A stretch of DNA of 15,801 nt from JAPSGM01 sp036556985. GTDB lineage: Bacteria > Chloroflexota > Limnocylindria > QHBO01. This document shows positions 6,526-14,865 of the stretch, piece after piece. The stretch is taken from contig DATBIK010000065.1 of the NCBI GenBank assembly GCA_036556985.1, positions 1 through 15,801 of the forward strand. The letters are read 5' to 3'. Within the stretch, counting starts at the first letter, position 1. Each line of letters starts with the position of its first letter. The position numbers and the translations under genes were made by a program. The notes beneath the pieces were generated by a model that did no database searches, was not told the origin of the DNA, and worked only from the letters and a program-made list of their open reading frames with translations.

Positions 6526-7311
6526 TCAGGCGCCGACAGGCGCCTCCGCGGCTTCCGACTCGCCGACGGCGAGCGCCTCGCCCGTCTCGAGAAGGCTCTT
6601 CAGCGAGGAGAGGATCAGCGGCCAGCCGCCACCAACCTCGTTGTATGTCTGCGTCTCGGACGCGAACTCGTCGTGCACCAGGGAGAGCCGGCAGGTGTCC
6701 CCCATCGGCGTGATCTCCCAGGTCACCCGCGACGGCGGGTCGCTGTTCTGCGGATCCCAGCGAATGTTGAAGGTGTGGACCAGCCTGCGTGGTGGATCGG
6801 CCTCGAGGATCTCGCCCTCGATGTCGAGGCGGCCGTCGGCCTGGCGCATCGCGAAGGGCGAGCCGGGCGTCCAGGCGGACTCGATCCGGGAGTTGAAGTA
6901 GTAGGCCTCGGTCACCGCCGGATCGGTGAGGGCCTGCCACAGCCGCTCCGGCGTGGTGCGGATGTAGACCTCGTAGACGTGCCTGGGTGTGGACATCGGT
7001 GCGTGCGCCTCCAGCGCTGATTTCAGGTCGGCGAGCCCGGTCGTCCAGGGAGCCGCGAAGCGGCTGATCCATCGGTCTGCGATGAGCTGGATCGGCACCG
7101 GGTTCAGGTAGTGGAGCTTCCTCCGGCCGTCGCGGCGGGTGCTGACCAGCCCGGCGTCGGCGAGCACGCGCAGGTGCTTCATGACGCCGAACCGGGTCAT
7201 CTCCGGCAGGACCGCCTCGAGCTCGTTGAGCGAGCGGCCGTCCCGCTCGTGGAGCGCGTCGAGGAGGGCGCGCCGGTTCGGGTCCGCCAGGGCCCGGAAG
7301 ACTTCCTCCAT
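6526..7311 (-). CDS. ArsR-type HTH regulator fused to an SRPBCC/AHSA1 ligand-binding domain
   Basis: A 261-residue protein. Residues 1-85 are an ArsR winged helix (EVFRALADPNRRALLDAL, then FGVMKHLRVLADAGLVSTRRDGRRKLHYLN). About residues 110-245 form an SRPBCC domain of the Hsp90-ATPase-activator-like (AHSA1) type: VYEVYIRTTPERLWQALTDP, WTPGSPF, VTWEI, GGWPLILSSLKSLLETGE. The two are in one uninterrupted frame. SRPBCC folds bind hydrophobic small molecules, so the fusion is probably a ligand-responsive repressor; the ligand is unknown. ATG 7311 fits the start of the ArsR fold and lies 7 nt after a TAATAT -10 box, suggesting a leaderless mRNA. The palindrome at 7324-7343 inside its promoter suggests autoregulation. 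It is convergent with the transporter operon. Confidence 0.9.
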   Translation of the reverse strand: MEEVFRALADPNRRALLDALHERDGRSLNELEAVLPEMTRFGVMKHLRVLADAGLVSTRRDGRRKLHYLNPVPIQLIADRWISRFAAPWTTGLADLKSALEAHAPMSTPRHVYEVYIRTTPERLWQALTDPAVTEAYYFNSRIESAWTPGSPFAMRQADGRLDIEGEILEADPPRRLVHTFNIRWDPQNSDPPSRVTWEITPMGDTCRLSLVHDEFASETQTYNEVGGGWPLILSSLKSLLETGEALAVGESEAAEAPVGA

Positions 7312-7318
7312 GCCACGG

Positions 7319-7348
7319 ATATTAGGTGACCATCTGGTCACCTGTCAA
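7319..7348 (-). promoter_or_regulatory. Promoter of the ArsR-SRPBCC gene
   Basis: On the - strand: a perfect TTGACA -35 (7348-7343), an 18-nt spacer and a TAATAT -10 (7324-7319), ending 7 nt before ATG 7311. The spacer is filled by the palindrome described separately. Confidence 0.7.
7324..7343. promoter_or_regulatory. 20-bp palindromic operator within the ArsR-SRPBCC promoter
   Basis: AGGTGACCA and TGGTCACCT are perfect 9-bp inverted arms around a TC centre. The site occupies the space between the -35 and -10 elements, where a bound dimer would exclude RNA polymerase. The adjacent ArsR-type protein is the obvious candidate binder. Confidence 0.8.
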
Positions 7349-7353
7349 GAGCC

Positions 7354-7497
7354 GCGGGTCCGGATTTCAGCCTCAGGTAACTAACGGAGAAGATGGGCCT
7401 GAATAGGGGCTTGGAGAGGCACGGATTTGTCGGCATCGGTACATGGGGGACGGTGGAGGCGGTCTGCCTGTCCGTTAGTTATCCCAGGCTGAAACGG
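7354..7497. repeat. Tandem inverted-repeat-ended element, copy A
   Basis: This copy has terminal inverted arms of 24 nt (7365-7388 and 7471-7494): nine pairs TTTCAGCCT/AGGCTGAAA, a 2x2 mismatch, then 13 pairs (one a G-T wobble) ending TAACTAACGGA/TCCGTTAGTTA. Between the arms is a core at 7412-7444 that is identical, base for base, in copy B. It has no coding capacity. It occupies the space between the ArsR-SRPBCC promoter and the cyclase gene. I do not recognise it as a known RNA or insertion element; a small non-autonomous mobile element (MITE-like) or a structured RNA are both possible. Confidence 0.85.
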
Positions 7498-7530
7498 TGA
7501 CGAGTCCGGCCAGTCTTCCCTCGCGCACTC

Positions 7531-7557
7531 GCCCGAGCCCGAAGGGGCGGCTCGGGC
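7531..7557. other. GC-rich hairpin in the spacer between the two element copies
   Basis: GCCCGAGCC (7531-7539) and GGCTCGGGC (7549-7557) form a perfect 9-bp stem around a 9-nt loop. The remaining spacer (7498-7573) shows nothing codable. No T-tract follows on either strand, so a terminator for the cyclase operon is possible but not shown. Confidence 0.5.
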
Positions 7558-7573
7558 CGGCGCGCATCGTGGA

Positions 7574-7694
7574 GCGGGGCCGGATTTCAGCCTCAGGCAA
7601 CTAACGGAGAGGAAGGGGCTGGATCAGGACCTGGAGAGGCACGGATTTGTCGGCATCGGTACATCCGGGACAGTGGAGCGGGGCTGCGTGTCCG

Positions 7695-7717
<23 letters not shown>
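7574..7717. repeat. Tandem inverted-repeat-ended element, copy B
   Basis: This copy is in the same orientation as copy A and exactly 220 bp downstream, with no gaps in the alignment: I count 16 differences over 137 bp (about 88% identity). All but one fall between the arms and the core; the single arm change (T7378 to C7598) breaks one base pair. The arms are 7585-7608 and 7691-7714 and the invariant core is 7632-7664. Its right end lies inside the cyclase gene and supplies that protein's last six codons and its TAA stop. Confidence 0.85.
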
Positions 7718-8942
<1,225 letters not shown>

Positions 8943-8964
8943 GACGCCAGTATGGCGAGTGCGG

Positions 8965-10215
8965 CTAGCGCGCCGCTCGCGGGCGGGCCGCGGCCTCCTC
9001 CGGCGCGGGTCGGGAGCGGAACAGCGCGAACAGGCCGAGGTCGTACGCGGTCTTCAGCACGCCGCTCGCGATGAGCGGCACACCGACGCCCAGCGGCACG
9101 AGCAGTGCGCCCGCCAGGGCCGGACCGATGGTGTGGCCGGTCGATCGGGCGAGGCTGGTGACACCGGCCGTCGCGGTCCGCTCGTCCGGGTCGACGACCG
9201 CCATCGTGTAGGACTGGCGGGCCGGGACGTCCATCGAGCTCAGGGCGGCGCGGGCAAGGAGGAACGCCATCGCCAGGCCGGCGCTCGGGGCCAACGCGGA
9301 GCCGATGAGGAACAGGTTGGCCGGGATGTGGCTGAAGACCATCGTCCGGATGAGGCCGATGCGGCCGGCCAGCCAGGCGGCCACCGGGAAGGAAAGGGCC
9401 GCGAGCACGTTCGTGGCGGCGAACAGGGCGCCGACCGCGGCGGGATCTGCGGCGAAGCGCTGCGCGAACCAGAAAGCGAGATAGCTCTGCACCACGAAGC
9501 CGCCGGCGATGGCGTCGACCGCGAAAAGGCCGGAGAGGGTGGCCACCGTCCGCCGCGAGCGGTGGATCCCGAAGCGGCGGGTAGCGGGCGCGCCGACCTC
9601 GACCCGCGGATCGAGCCCGAGCGAGAGGGCGGTGCTGGCCAGGCCGGCGACGGCGTAGATGGCGAAGGCCGGCGCGTAGGCATCGGCGCCATCCAGGCCT
9701 GCCGCACGACCCGCCGCCACGACCGGTCCGACGGCGAGCGCTCCGAGCGCCGACGCCCCGGCGGCGAGGAGGTTGTAGAGCGCGAAGGCGGCCGTCCGCC
9801 GCCCCGCGGGCAGGGTCTGGGGCAGCACCGCCTGGTCGACGCTCTGCAGGCCGGTCGACTCGCTGCTCGTCACGGCCACCATGCCGGTGAGCCCGATGAC
9901 GGCGAGCAGCACCGGGTTGGCGCCGACGGCCGGGATCACCGCGGCGAGGAGCATGAGCGCCGATCCGGCCACGAGCAGGCGCCGACGGCCGATGCGATCG
10001 CCCCACAGCGTGATGATGACCGTGAGCCCCAGGGTGCCGGCCAGCGCCGCGGAGAGGACTGCCCCGATCGCCTCGCCGGGCAGCTCCAGCTCGGCGAGGT
10101 ACAGACCCAGTGCGACCGCGTTCAGGCCGAAGGCGAAGCCACGGAAGGCCTTGGCCGCCATGAGGCGGCGGCCGTTGCGGTCGAGGTCGCCGAGCAGGCC
10201 GCGCAGTGCGTTCAT
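8965..10215 (-). CDS. Major facilitator superfamily transporter
   Basis: A 416-residue, mostly hydrophobic protein with about twelve predicted helices in two halves joined by a basic loop (ATRRFGIHRSRRTVATL). The MFS motif A is visible between helices 2 and 3 as GDRIGRRRLL. A second-half copy may be AGRIGLIRTM. The C-terminus is a short basic, Ala/Arg-rich tail. Family members are proton-coupled exporters or importers; drug efflux is likely given the HxlR regulator gene directly upstream (12-nt gap), but the substrate cannot be read from the sequence. ATG 10215 has no Shine-Dalgarno, so translation is probably coupled to the gene before it. Confidence 0.9.
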   Translation of the reverse strand: MNALRGLLGDLDRNGRRLMAAKAFRGFAFGLNAVALGLYLAELELPGEAIGAVLSAALAGTLGLTVIITLWGDRIGRRRLLVAGSALMLLAAVIPAVGANPVLLAVIGLTGMVAVTSSESTGLQSVDQAVLPQTLPAGRRTAAFALYNLLAAGASALGALAVGPVVAAGRAAGLDGADAYAPAFAIYAVAGLASTALSLGLDPRVEVGAPATRRFGIHRSRRTVATLSGLFAVDAIAGGFVVQSYLAFWFAQRFAADPAAVGALFAATNVLAALSFPVAAWLAGRIGLIRTMVFSHIPANLFLIGSALAPSAGLAMAFLLARAALSSMDVPARQSYTMAVVDPDERTATAGVTSLARSTGHTIGPALAGALLVPLGVGVPLIASGVLKTAYDLGLFALFRSRPAPEEAAARPRAAR

Positions 10216-10227
10216 CGCGGGCGGCGG

Positions 10228-10647
10228 CTACAGGTAGCGGATCTCGTCGGCCTCGGCGCCCTCGACGTCGCGGGCGCAGGTGGGGCAGAACCAGCGGGCC
10301 TCGAGCGGCGTGCCGCAGGCGGCGTGGCGCATCGGCTCCGCGTCGGGAGCGACGCGCGCGCCCCAGTCGGCCAGGAGGCGAAGCGCCCCGGCGAGCTCGG
10401 TCCCGTCGTCGGTCAGCTCGTAGACGAAGCGCGGCGGGCGCTCCGAGTACGGCGTGGAGCGGATGACGCGCTCCGTCTCGAGGCGGCGCAGCCGCTCGGA
10501 GAGGATGTTCGGCGCGATGCCGGGGACGGCCTGCGCCAGCTCACCGAAGCGTCGGGGTCCCGGCAGCAGGGCCTCGACGATGAGGAGGCTCCAGCGGTCC
10601 CCCACCCGCGCGAGGGCGGCCGCCAGGGGCGAGTCCGGGCCGGTCAT
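10228..10647 (-). CDS. HxlR-family transcriptional regulator with C-terminal zinc-ribbon-like tail
   Basis: A winged-helix protein of about 139 residues. VGDRWSLLIVEALLPGPRRFGELAQAVPGIAPNILSERLRRLE is a classic HxlR N-terminal and recognition-helix pattern, and RPPRFVYELTDDGTEL forms the wing. The C-terminus adds AACGTPLEARWFCPTCARDV, with three cysteines and a nearby His that may bind a metal. ATG 10647 was chosen because it gives the usual short lead into the fold; ATG 10665 and ATG 10674 are in-frame alternatives, and none has a good Shine-Dalgarno. It heads the operon with the MFS transporter and adenylate cyclase, and is divergent from the protease gene across a palindrome that it probably binds. 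Confidence 0.88.
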   Translation of the reverse strand: MTGPDSPLAAALARVGDRWSLLIVEALLPGPRRFGELAQAVPGIAPNILSERLRRLETERVIRSTPYSERPPRFVYELTDDGTELAGALRLLADWGARVAPDAEPMRHAACGTPLEARWFCPTCARDVEGAEADEIRYL

Positions 10648-10679
10648 GCGCGGATCGTACGGCATCGGCTGCATCGGCC

Positions 10680-10707
10680 TTGACAGCCGGTTCGACCGTG
10701 CTAACTT
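10680..10707 (+). promoter_or_regulatory. Promoter of the S1C protease gene
   Basis: TTGACA (10680-10685), a 16-nt spacer and TAACTT (10702-10707) read rightward. The -10 box is the left end of the palindromic operator at 10702-10722, so repressor binding would block it. Confidence 0.6.
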
Positions 10708-10722
10708 GCACATTGCAAGTTA
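10702..10722. promoter_or_regulatory. Palindromic operator between the HxlR and protease genes
   Basis: TAACTTGCA and TGCAAGTTA are perfect 9-bp arms around CAT. ACTTGCA-type dyads of this kind are typical of HxlR-regulated promoters as I recall them. The position in the divergent gap suggests one site controls both the HxlR-MFS-cyclase operon and the protease group. Confidence 0.8.
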
Positions 10723-10743
10723 CATGCTACCAGCGCGGATCGC

Positions 10744-10750
10744 GGAGGAG
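10744..10750 (+). promoter_or_regulatory. Shine-Dalgarno GGAGGAG of the S1C protease gene
   Basis: GGAGGAG lies 9 nt before ATG 10760 and sets the start of the protease, excluding a longer upstream open frame. Confidence 0.85.
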
Positions 10751-10759
10751 AACGGACCG

Positions 10760-11644
10760 ATGGGCCCCATCCAGGAGCTTGGCAAGGCAATCGCAGGCGT
10801 GGCGGAGACGGCGGGTCCGTCGGTGGTCGGCATCGGGAACCGCTGGCGCGGCGGGTCCGGCATCGTCGTCGAACCGGGCAAGGTGCTGACGAACGCGCAC
10901 AACCTCCACGGCGAGGAGGTGCGGGTCTTCTTTGCCGATCGGCGCGAGGCGGCGGGCACGCTGCTCGGCGTCGACGAGGACGGCGACCTCGCGGTGATCG
11001 GCGTCGACACCGGGGATGCCCCGGCGGTCGACTGGGGCGACGGCGGGGCCCTGGGGATCGGCTCGCCAGTGGTGGCCATCGGCAATCCCGCCGGCCGCGG
11101 GGCGCGCGTCACGCTCGGCTTCGTGTCCGGCGTGGGCCGCTCGTTCCGCAGCCCGCGCGGTCGGCGCGTGTCCGGGGCGGTGGAGCACACGGCTCCCCTG
11201 CTCCCCGGTTCGTCGGGTGGGCCGATCGTCGACGGCGAGGGACGCCTGCTCGGCATCAACACGAACCGCATCGGGAAGGGCTTCTACCAGGCCATCGCCG
11301 CCGACGCCGGGCTTCGCGAGAAGGTGGCCGCGCTCGGCCGCGGGGAGGCACCCCAGCGTCGCTACCTCGGCGTCGGCCTGGCGCCGGCGCACGTCGCGCG
11401 GCGTCTCCGCCGGGCGGTGGGCCTCGACGAGCGCGACGGGCTCCTCGTCCGCGAGGTGGAGGACGGCTCGCCGGCGGCGCAGGCGGGAATCGCGCAGGGC
11501 GACCTCATCGTGGCGGCCGCCGGACGGCCGGTCACCAGCGCCGACGACCTGTTCGATGCCCTCGGGTCGGTGGCCGCGGACGCCCCGCTCGAGGTGACGC
11601 TGCTGCGCGGGACGGAGGAGCGGACGGTTACCATCAGCGCGTGA
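10760..11644 (+). CDS. S1C (HtrA/trypsin-like) serine protease with one PDZ domain, no export signal
   Basis: A 294-residue protein. The catalytic triad is visible: H47 (VLTNAHNL), D76 (DEDGDLAVI) and S152 (LPGSSGGPIV; the usual GNSGGP with Ser for Asn). A PDZ domain follows from about 203 (RYLGVGLAP ... GLLVREVEDGSPAAQAGIAQGDLIVAAAGRPV). Unlike periplasmic HtrA proteins it has neither a signal peptide nor a membrane anchor; it begins with an amphipathic-looking stretch and should be cytoplasmic. It could be a quality-control protease or a peptide-binding protein. It is transcribed away from the HxlR gene, and its TGA overlaps the next GTG (GTGA). Confidence 0.92.
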   Translation: MGPIQELGKAIAGVAETAGPSVVGIGNRWRGGSGIVVEPGKVLTNAHNLHGEEVRVFFADRREAAGTLLGVDEDGDLAVIGVDTGDAPAVDWGDGGALGIGSPVVAIGNPAGRGARVTLGFVSGVGRSFRSPRGRRVSGAVEHTAPLLPGSSGGPIVDGEGRLLGINTNRIGKGFYQAIAADAGLREKVAALGRGEAPQRRYLGVGLAPAHVARRLRRAVGLDERDGLLVREVEDGSPAAQAGIAQGDLIVAAAGRPVTSADDLFDALGSVAADAPLEVTLLRGTEERTVTISA

Positions 11645-11925
11645 GCTGGGAAGACGAGACCTGCGAGCACGTCGCCGGCCCGCTGACGGTCACCCCATCG
11701 GATGCGGGCTGCCACGAGTGCCTGAAGATCGGCGGTGAGTGGGTCCACCTCCGCCTGTGTTTGGCCTGCGGCCTGGTCGGCTGCTGCGACCAGTCTCCAA
11801 ACCGCCACGCCACCGCGCACTTCCGCGCCGAGGGCCACCCCGCGGTCCAGTCGCTCGAGCCCGGCGAGGACTGGCGCTGGTGTTACGCGGACCAGATCTA
11901 CGCCGATGGGCCGTCCGGCGGCTGA
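11641..11925 (+). CDS. UBP-type zinc-finger domain protein
   Basis: A 94-residue single-domain protein with all zinc ligands of the zf-UBP fold in order: C8-x-H10, C24-x2-C27, C40-x2-C43-x4-C48, then H56, H60 and H66 (CHECLKIGGEWVHLRLCLACG is the core). In eukaryotes the fold binds ubiquitin C-termini; bacterial single-domain versions are common in high-GC phyla but have no established job. The GTG start overlaps the protease stop (GTGA), so the two are translated together. A role as an adaptor that recognises protein C-termini for the protease is an attractive but untested guess. Confidence 0.92.
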   Translation: MSWEDETCEHVAGPLTVTPSDAGCHECLKIGGEWVHLRLCLACGLVGCCDQSPNRHATAHFRAEGHPAVQSLEPGEDWRWCYADQIYADGPSGG

Positions 11926-12412
11926 CGGCCGCCGCGCCAGCCCCCGACCCACGCGCGCGGCACCGCTCCTGGCGCTCACCGTCCTGGCCGGTTGCGCGTT
12001 CGGGTCGAGCCCCACGCCGACACCGGGCCACGGCGCGCACGACCCGCAGGCCGAACGGGTGGTCGCCGCGCTCGGCGCCGAGCTGGGCATGACCTTCGAG
12101 CCCGCAGGTCCGCATCATCGCCTCGGTCGCGCGCCGGACGGCACACAGCTCGACCTCATCGGGATGCCGGTGGAGCAGGTGGTGCTCAGCGTCCCGGCCC
12201 CCTCCCCGGCGGCCGGTCAGGCGTACCTGTCCCACATCCGTGACCTCCTCCACGGGCCGGACCGCGTGTACGACTGGGTCGCTGCCATGCTCGCCTGTCG
12301 GGCCGATGCCGATCGCGCCTGCGAAGACCGGTTCCAGCAGGGCAACATGGAGGCGCGCTTCAGCGACGGGGGTCCCGACTACGTCGTGGTCACCATGGCG
12401 CGAGGCCCTTAG
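11906..12412 (+). CDS. Small predicted lipoprotein, unknown function
   Basis: A 168-residue protein with a positively charged start (RRASPRPTR), a short hydrophobic segment LLALTVLAG and a lipobox cysteine C30 (LAGC), followed by a Ser/Thr/Pro linker. This marks a lipoprotein anchored outside the membrane. The mature part has charged and aromatic residues and four later positions of note (CRADADRACEDRF contains two Cys, possibly a disulphide). I recognise no family. ATG 11906 lies within the last 20 bases of the zinc-finger gene and has no Shine-Dalgarno, so coupling is likely. It ends 31 nt before the DUF2520 gene. Confidence 0.75.
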   Translation: MGRPAADGRRASPRPTRAAPLLALTVLAGCAFGSSPTPTPGHGAHDPQAERVVAALGAELGMTFEPAGPHHRLGRAPDGTQLDLIGMPVEQVVLSVPAPSPAAGQAYLSHIRDLLHGPDRVYDWVAAMLACRADADRACEDRFQQGNMEARFSDGGPDYVVVTMARGP

Positions 12413-12443
12413 TCACCGACCGCGGTATGGCAGACTCCGCCGC

Positions 12444-13118
12444 ATGATCGAGCGCGTTCGGGTGGTCGGCAGCGGGCGCGCCGGCGCCGCGATCGCCGGG
12501 CGGCTCGCCGAGCGCGGCATCAAGGTAACCGCCGGCCGGGAGGCGCTCGCCGACGCCGACCTCGTCCTCCTCGCGGTGCCGGACGCCGCAATCGGGGAGG
12601 TGGCGCAACGCGTCCCCATCGGCCCCTGGCTGGCGCACGTGAGCGGCGCGACCCCGCTCGCCGCCCTGGATCCGCACCGACGTCGCTTCAGCGTCCATCC
12701 CCTCCAGACCCTGTCCCGTGAGCGTGGCCCGGAGCAGCTCGACGGGGCATGGGCAGCCGTGACGGCCGAAACCGACGAGGCGGCCGCCACCGGCCGCTGG
12801 CTGGCCGAGACGCTCGGGCTGCGTCCGTTCCCGTTGGCCGACGCCGACAAGCCGCTCTACCACGCCGGCGCTGCGATCGCCTCGAACTTCCTCGTCACCC
12901 TGTACCGTTCCGCGGCACGCCTCATGGAGGCGAGCGGCGCCCCACCCGAGGCACTCGTTCCGCTCATGGAGCGCACCATCGAGAACGGCTTCGCGCTCAC
13001 GGGGCCGATCGCCCGCGGCGACTGGACGACCGTGGAAGCCCATCTCCGCGCCCTCGAGGAGCGTGCCCCCGACCTCGTCCCGCTGTACCGCGCCCTGGCC
13101 GAGGCGACGCGCCCGTGA
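12444..13118 (+). CDS. Rossmann-like and DUF2520 domain oxidoreductase
   Basis: A 224-residue protein. The N-terminal Rossmann fold has the dinucleotide-binding loop VVGSGRAGAAIAGRL (7-21), followed by DLVLLAVPDAAI and HVSGATPLAAL. The C-terminal half (from about KPLYHAGAAIASNFLVTLY) is the all-helical DUF2520 domain, built like those of ketopantoate reductase, ProC and 6-phosphogluconate dehydrogenase. The GTGA overlap with panC and closeness to panB make it a candidate for the missing ketopantoate reductase step (2-dehydropantoate to pantoate, NADPH); that is inference from context. ATG 12444 follows CAGACT by 7 nt, possibly another leaderless start. Confidence 0.9.
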   Translation: MIERVRVVGSGRAGAAIAGRLAERGIKVTAGREALADADLVLLAVPDAAIGEVAQRVPIGPWLAHVSGATPLAALDPHRRRFSVHPLQTLSRERGPEQLDGAWAAVTAETDEAAATGRWLAETLGLRPFPLADADKPLYHAGAAIASNFLVTLYRSAARLMEASGAPPEALVPLMERTIENGFALTGPIARGDWTTVEAHLRALEERAPDLVPLYRALAEATRP

Positions 13119-13942
13119 GGCTGGCGCGCACCGTCGCCGAGCTGGCGACCGCCCTGGGCGACGTCCGCGACGAGGGCCGCCCCATCGGGCTGGTGCCGAC
13201 CATGGGCGCCTTCCACGAGGGCCACCTGGCGCTCATGCGGGCCGGCCAGCAGGCGGGCGAGGCCGTGGTCGTCAGCCTGTTCGTCAATCCTGCCCAGTTC
13301 GGCCCGGACGAGGACCTCGACCGCTACCCACGCGACGAGGAACGCGATGCCGAGCTTGCGCTGGCCACCGGCGTCTCGGTCCTCTTCGCGCCACGGGCCG
13401 AGGAGATGTACCCACCCGGCTTCGACACGTTCGTCGATCCCGGCGCCCTCGCCACCATCCTCGAGGGCGCGGTGCGACCGGGGCATTTCCGGGGGGTGGC
13501 GACGGTCTGCGTCCGCCTGTTCGGCCTGGTGAGCCCGCGGCGGGCGTACTTCGGCAGGAAGGACGCCCAGCAGGTCGCGATCGTCAAACAGGTCGTTCGC
13601 GACCTCGCCCTGGACGTCGAGATCGTGGCCGTTCCCACCGTCCGCGACGACGACGGGCTGGCGCTCTCGTCGCGCAACGCGTACCTCTCCGCGACCGAGC
13701 GCGGCGCGGCGCTCGCCCTGCCGCGGGCCCTCGAGGCCGGGCTCCATGTCCGACGGTCGGGGGGCACCGCGGCGGAGGTGATCGCCGCAGCGCGGCAGCT
13801 GCTCGACGCGGAGGAGCGGCTCGGTGTTGATTACGTCGCGGTCGCCGACCTCGACGGTCCGACCCTGGCCGCCGCCGTGCGCGTCGGCTCCACGCGGCTC
13901 ATCGACAATGTCCTGCTCGACGAAGCTCCTGCGGCCGGCTGA
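13115..13942 (+). CDS. panC: Pantoate-beta-alanine ligase (pantothenate synthetase)
   Basis: A 275-residue enzyme that joins pantoate to beta-alanine with ATP, the last step of pantothenate synthesis. Diagnostic motifs: PTMGAFHEGHLALM (28-41, the HIGH-type nucleotide site), LFVNPAQFGPDEDLDRYPR (55-73), RPGHFRGVATV (121-131), YFGRKDAQQ (145-153) and LSSRNAYLS (184-192, the KMSKS-type loop). All are intact and the length is normal for the family. The start is GTG 13115, overlapping the stop of the DUF2520 gene as GTGA. panB follows 44 nt later. Confidence 0.97.
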   Translation: MRLARTVAELATALGDVRDEGRPIGLVPTMGAFHEGHLALMRAGQQAGEAVVVSLFVNPAQFGPDEDLDRYPRDEERDAELALATGVSVLFAPRAEEMYPPGFDTFVDPGALATILEGAVRPGHFRGVATVCVRLFGLVSPRRAYFGRKDAQQVAIVKQVVRDLALDVEIVAVPTVRDDDGLALSSRNAYLSATERGAALALPRALEAGLHVRRSGGTAAEVIAAARQLLDAEERLGVDYVAVADLDGPTLAAAVRVGSTRLIDNVLLDEAPAAG

Positions 13943-13950
13943 CGCGGGCA

Positions 13951-13964
13951 GGCAAGCACTTGCC
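13951..13964. promoter_or_regulatory. Short palindrome upstream of panB
   Basis: GGCAAG and CTTGCC form a perfect 6-bp dyad around CA, in the 44-nt gap between panC and panB, ahead of a possible -10 (CACAAT, 13974-13979). The 2-nt centre makes it a better protein-binding site than an RNA hairpin. No regulator can be named. Confidence 0.4.
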
Positions 13965-13986
13965 GCTCGCTGGCACAATGGCGCCC

Positions 13987-14865
13987 ATGAACGACGAGAA
14001 GGTCGGCCTGGCTGAGCTCGCCGCCCTCAAGCGCGAGGGCCGGCCGATCGTGATGGTCACCGCCTACGACCACCCCAGCGCCCGCCTGGCGGATGCCGCG
14101 GGCGTGGACATCGTGTTCACCGGCGACTCGGCGGCGAACAATGTGCTCGGTTACGCGGACACGACCCCGATCGGCATGGACGAGATGGTGATGCTGAGCG
14201 CCGCCGCGCGGCGCGGGACGCATCGGGCCTTCTTCATGGCCGACCTGCCGCTGGGCGCCTTCCAGGTGAGCGACGAGGATGCGGTCCGCAACGCGCTGCG
14301 GCTGGTCAAGGAGGCTGGAGCCGAAGCGGTGAAGATCGAGGGCGCCGGGACGATGGTCTCGCGCGCCCGCGCCATCGCAGGCGCCGGGATCCCGGTCATG
14401 GGCCACATCGGGCTCACGCCCCAGTCAGCGATCGCGCTGGGCGGGTACAAGGCCCAGGGGCGAACCGCGGCGAAGGCGCGCCAGCTGTACGCCGATGCGC
14501 TGTCGCTCCAGGCTGCGGGCTGCTTCGCGATCGTGCTCGAGGCGGTCCCCGACCGCATCGCGGCGCGCATCACCGAGGCCCTGCGCATCCCGACCATCGG
14601 GATCGGCGCGGGGCCCCACTGCTCCGGACAGGTGCTCGTCTGGCACGACCTGCTCGGCATCAACGAGGGCTTCGCCGCGAAGTTCGTGAAGCGATTCGCG
14701 TCGGTCGGCGAGGAGACGCGCCGTGGGCTCGAGGCGTTCGCCGCCGAGGTTCGCGCCGGCACGTACCCGGCCGCCGAGCACAGCTACCACATCAGCGACG
14801 CCGAGTACGCCCTGTTCGAGTCGGAGATCGCGCCCGGCGTGCTCGTCGCCGACGACTGGCTCTAG
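13987..14865 (+). CDS. panB: 3-methyl-2-oxobutanoate hydroxymethyltransferase (ketopantoate hydroxymethyltransferase)
   Basis: A 292-residue TIM-barrel enzyme that makes ketopantoate from 2-oxoisovalerate and methylene-tetrahydrofolate, the first committed step of pantothenate synthesis. Motifs: VMVTAYDHPSARLADAAGVD (23-42), FTGDSAANNVLGY (metal Asp47; family members more often have GDSxG), ADLPLGAF, VKIEGA, GHIGLTPQS, VLEAVP (catalytic Glu) and the signature IGIGAGPHCSGQVLVWHD. ATG 13987 was preferred because CACAAT lies 7 nt before it; ATG 13978 (three residues longer) is possible. The stop codon overlaps that of the convergent gene by sharing CTAG. Confidence 0.96.
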   Translation: MNDEKVGLAELAALKREGRPIVMVTAYDHPSARLADAAGVDIVFTGDSAANNVLGYADTTPIGMDEMVMLSAAARRGTHRAFFMADLPLGAFQVSDEDAVRNALRLVKEAGAEAVKIEGAGTMVSRARAIAGAGIPVMGHIGLTPQSAIALGGYKAQGRTAAKARQLYADALSLQAAGCFAIVLEAVPDRIAARITEALRIPTIGIGAGPHCSGQVLVWHDLLGINEGFAAKFVKRFASVGEETRRGLEAFAAEVRAGTYPAAEHSYHISDAEYALFESEIAPGVLVADDWL

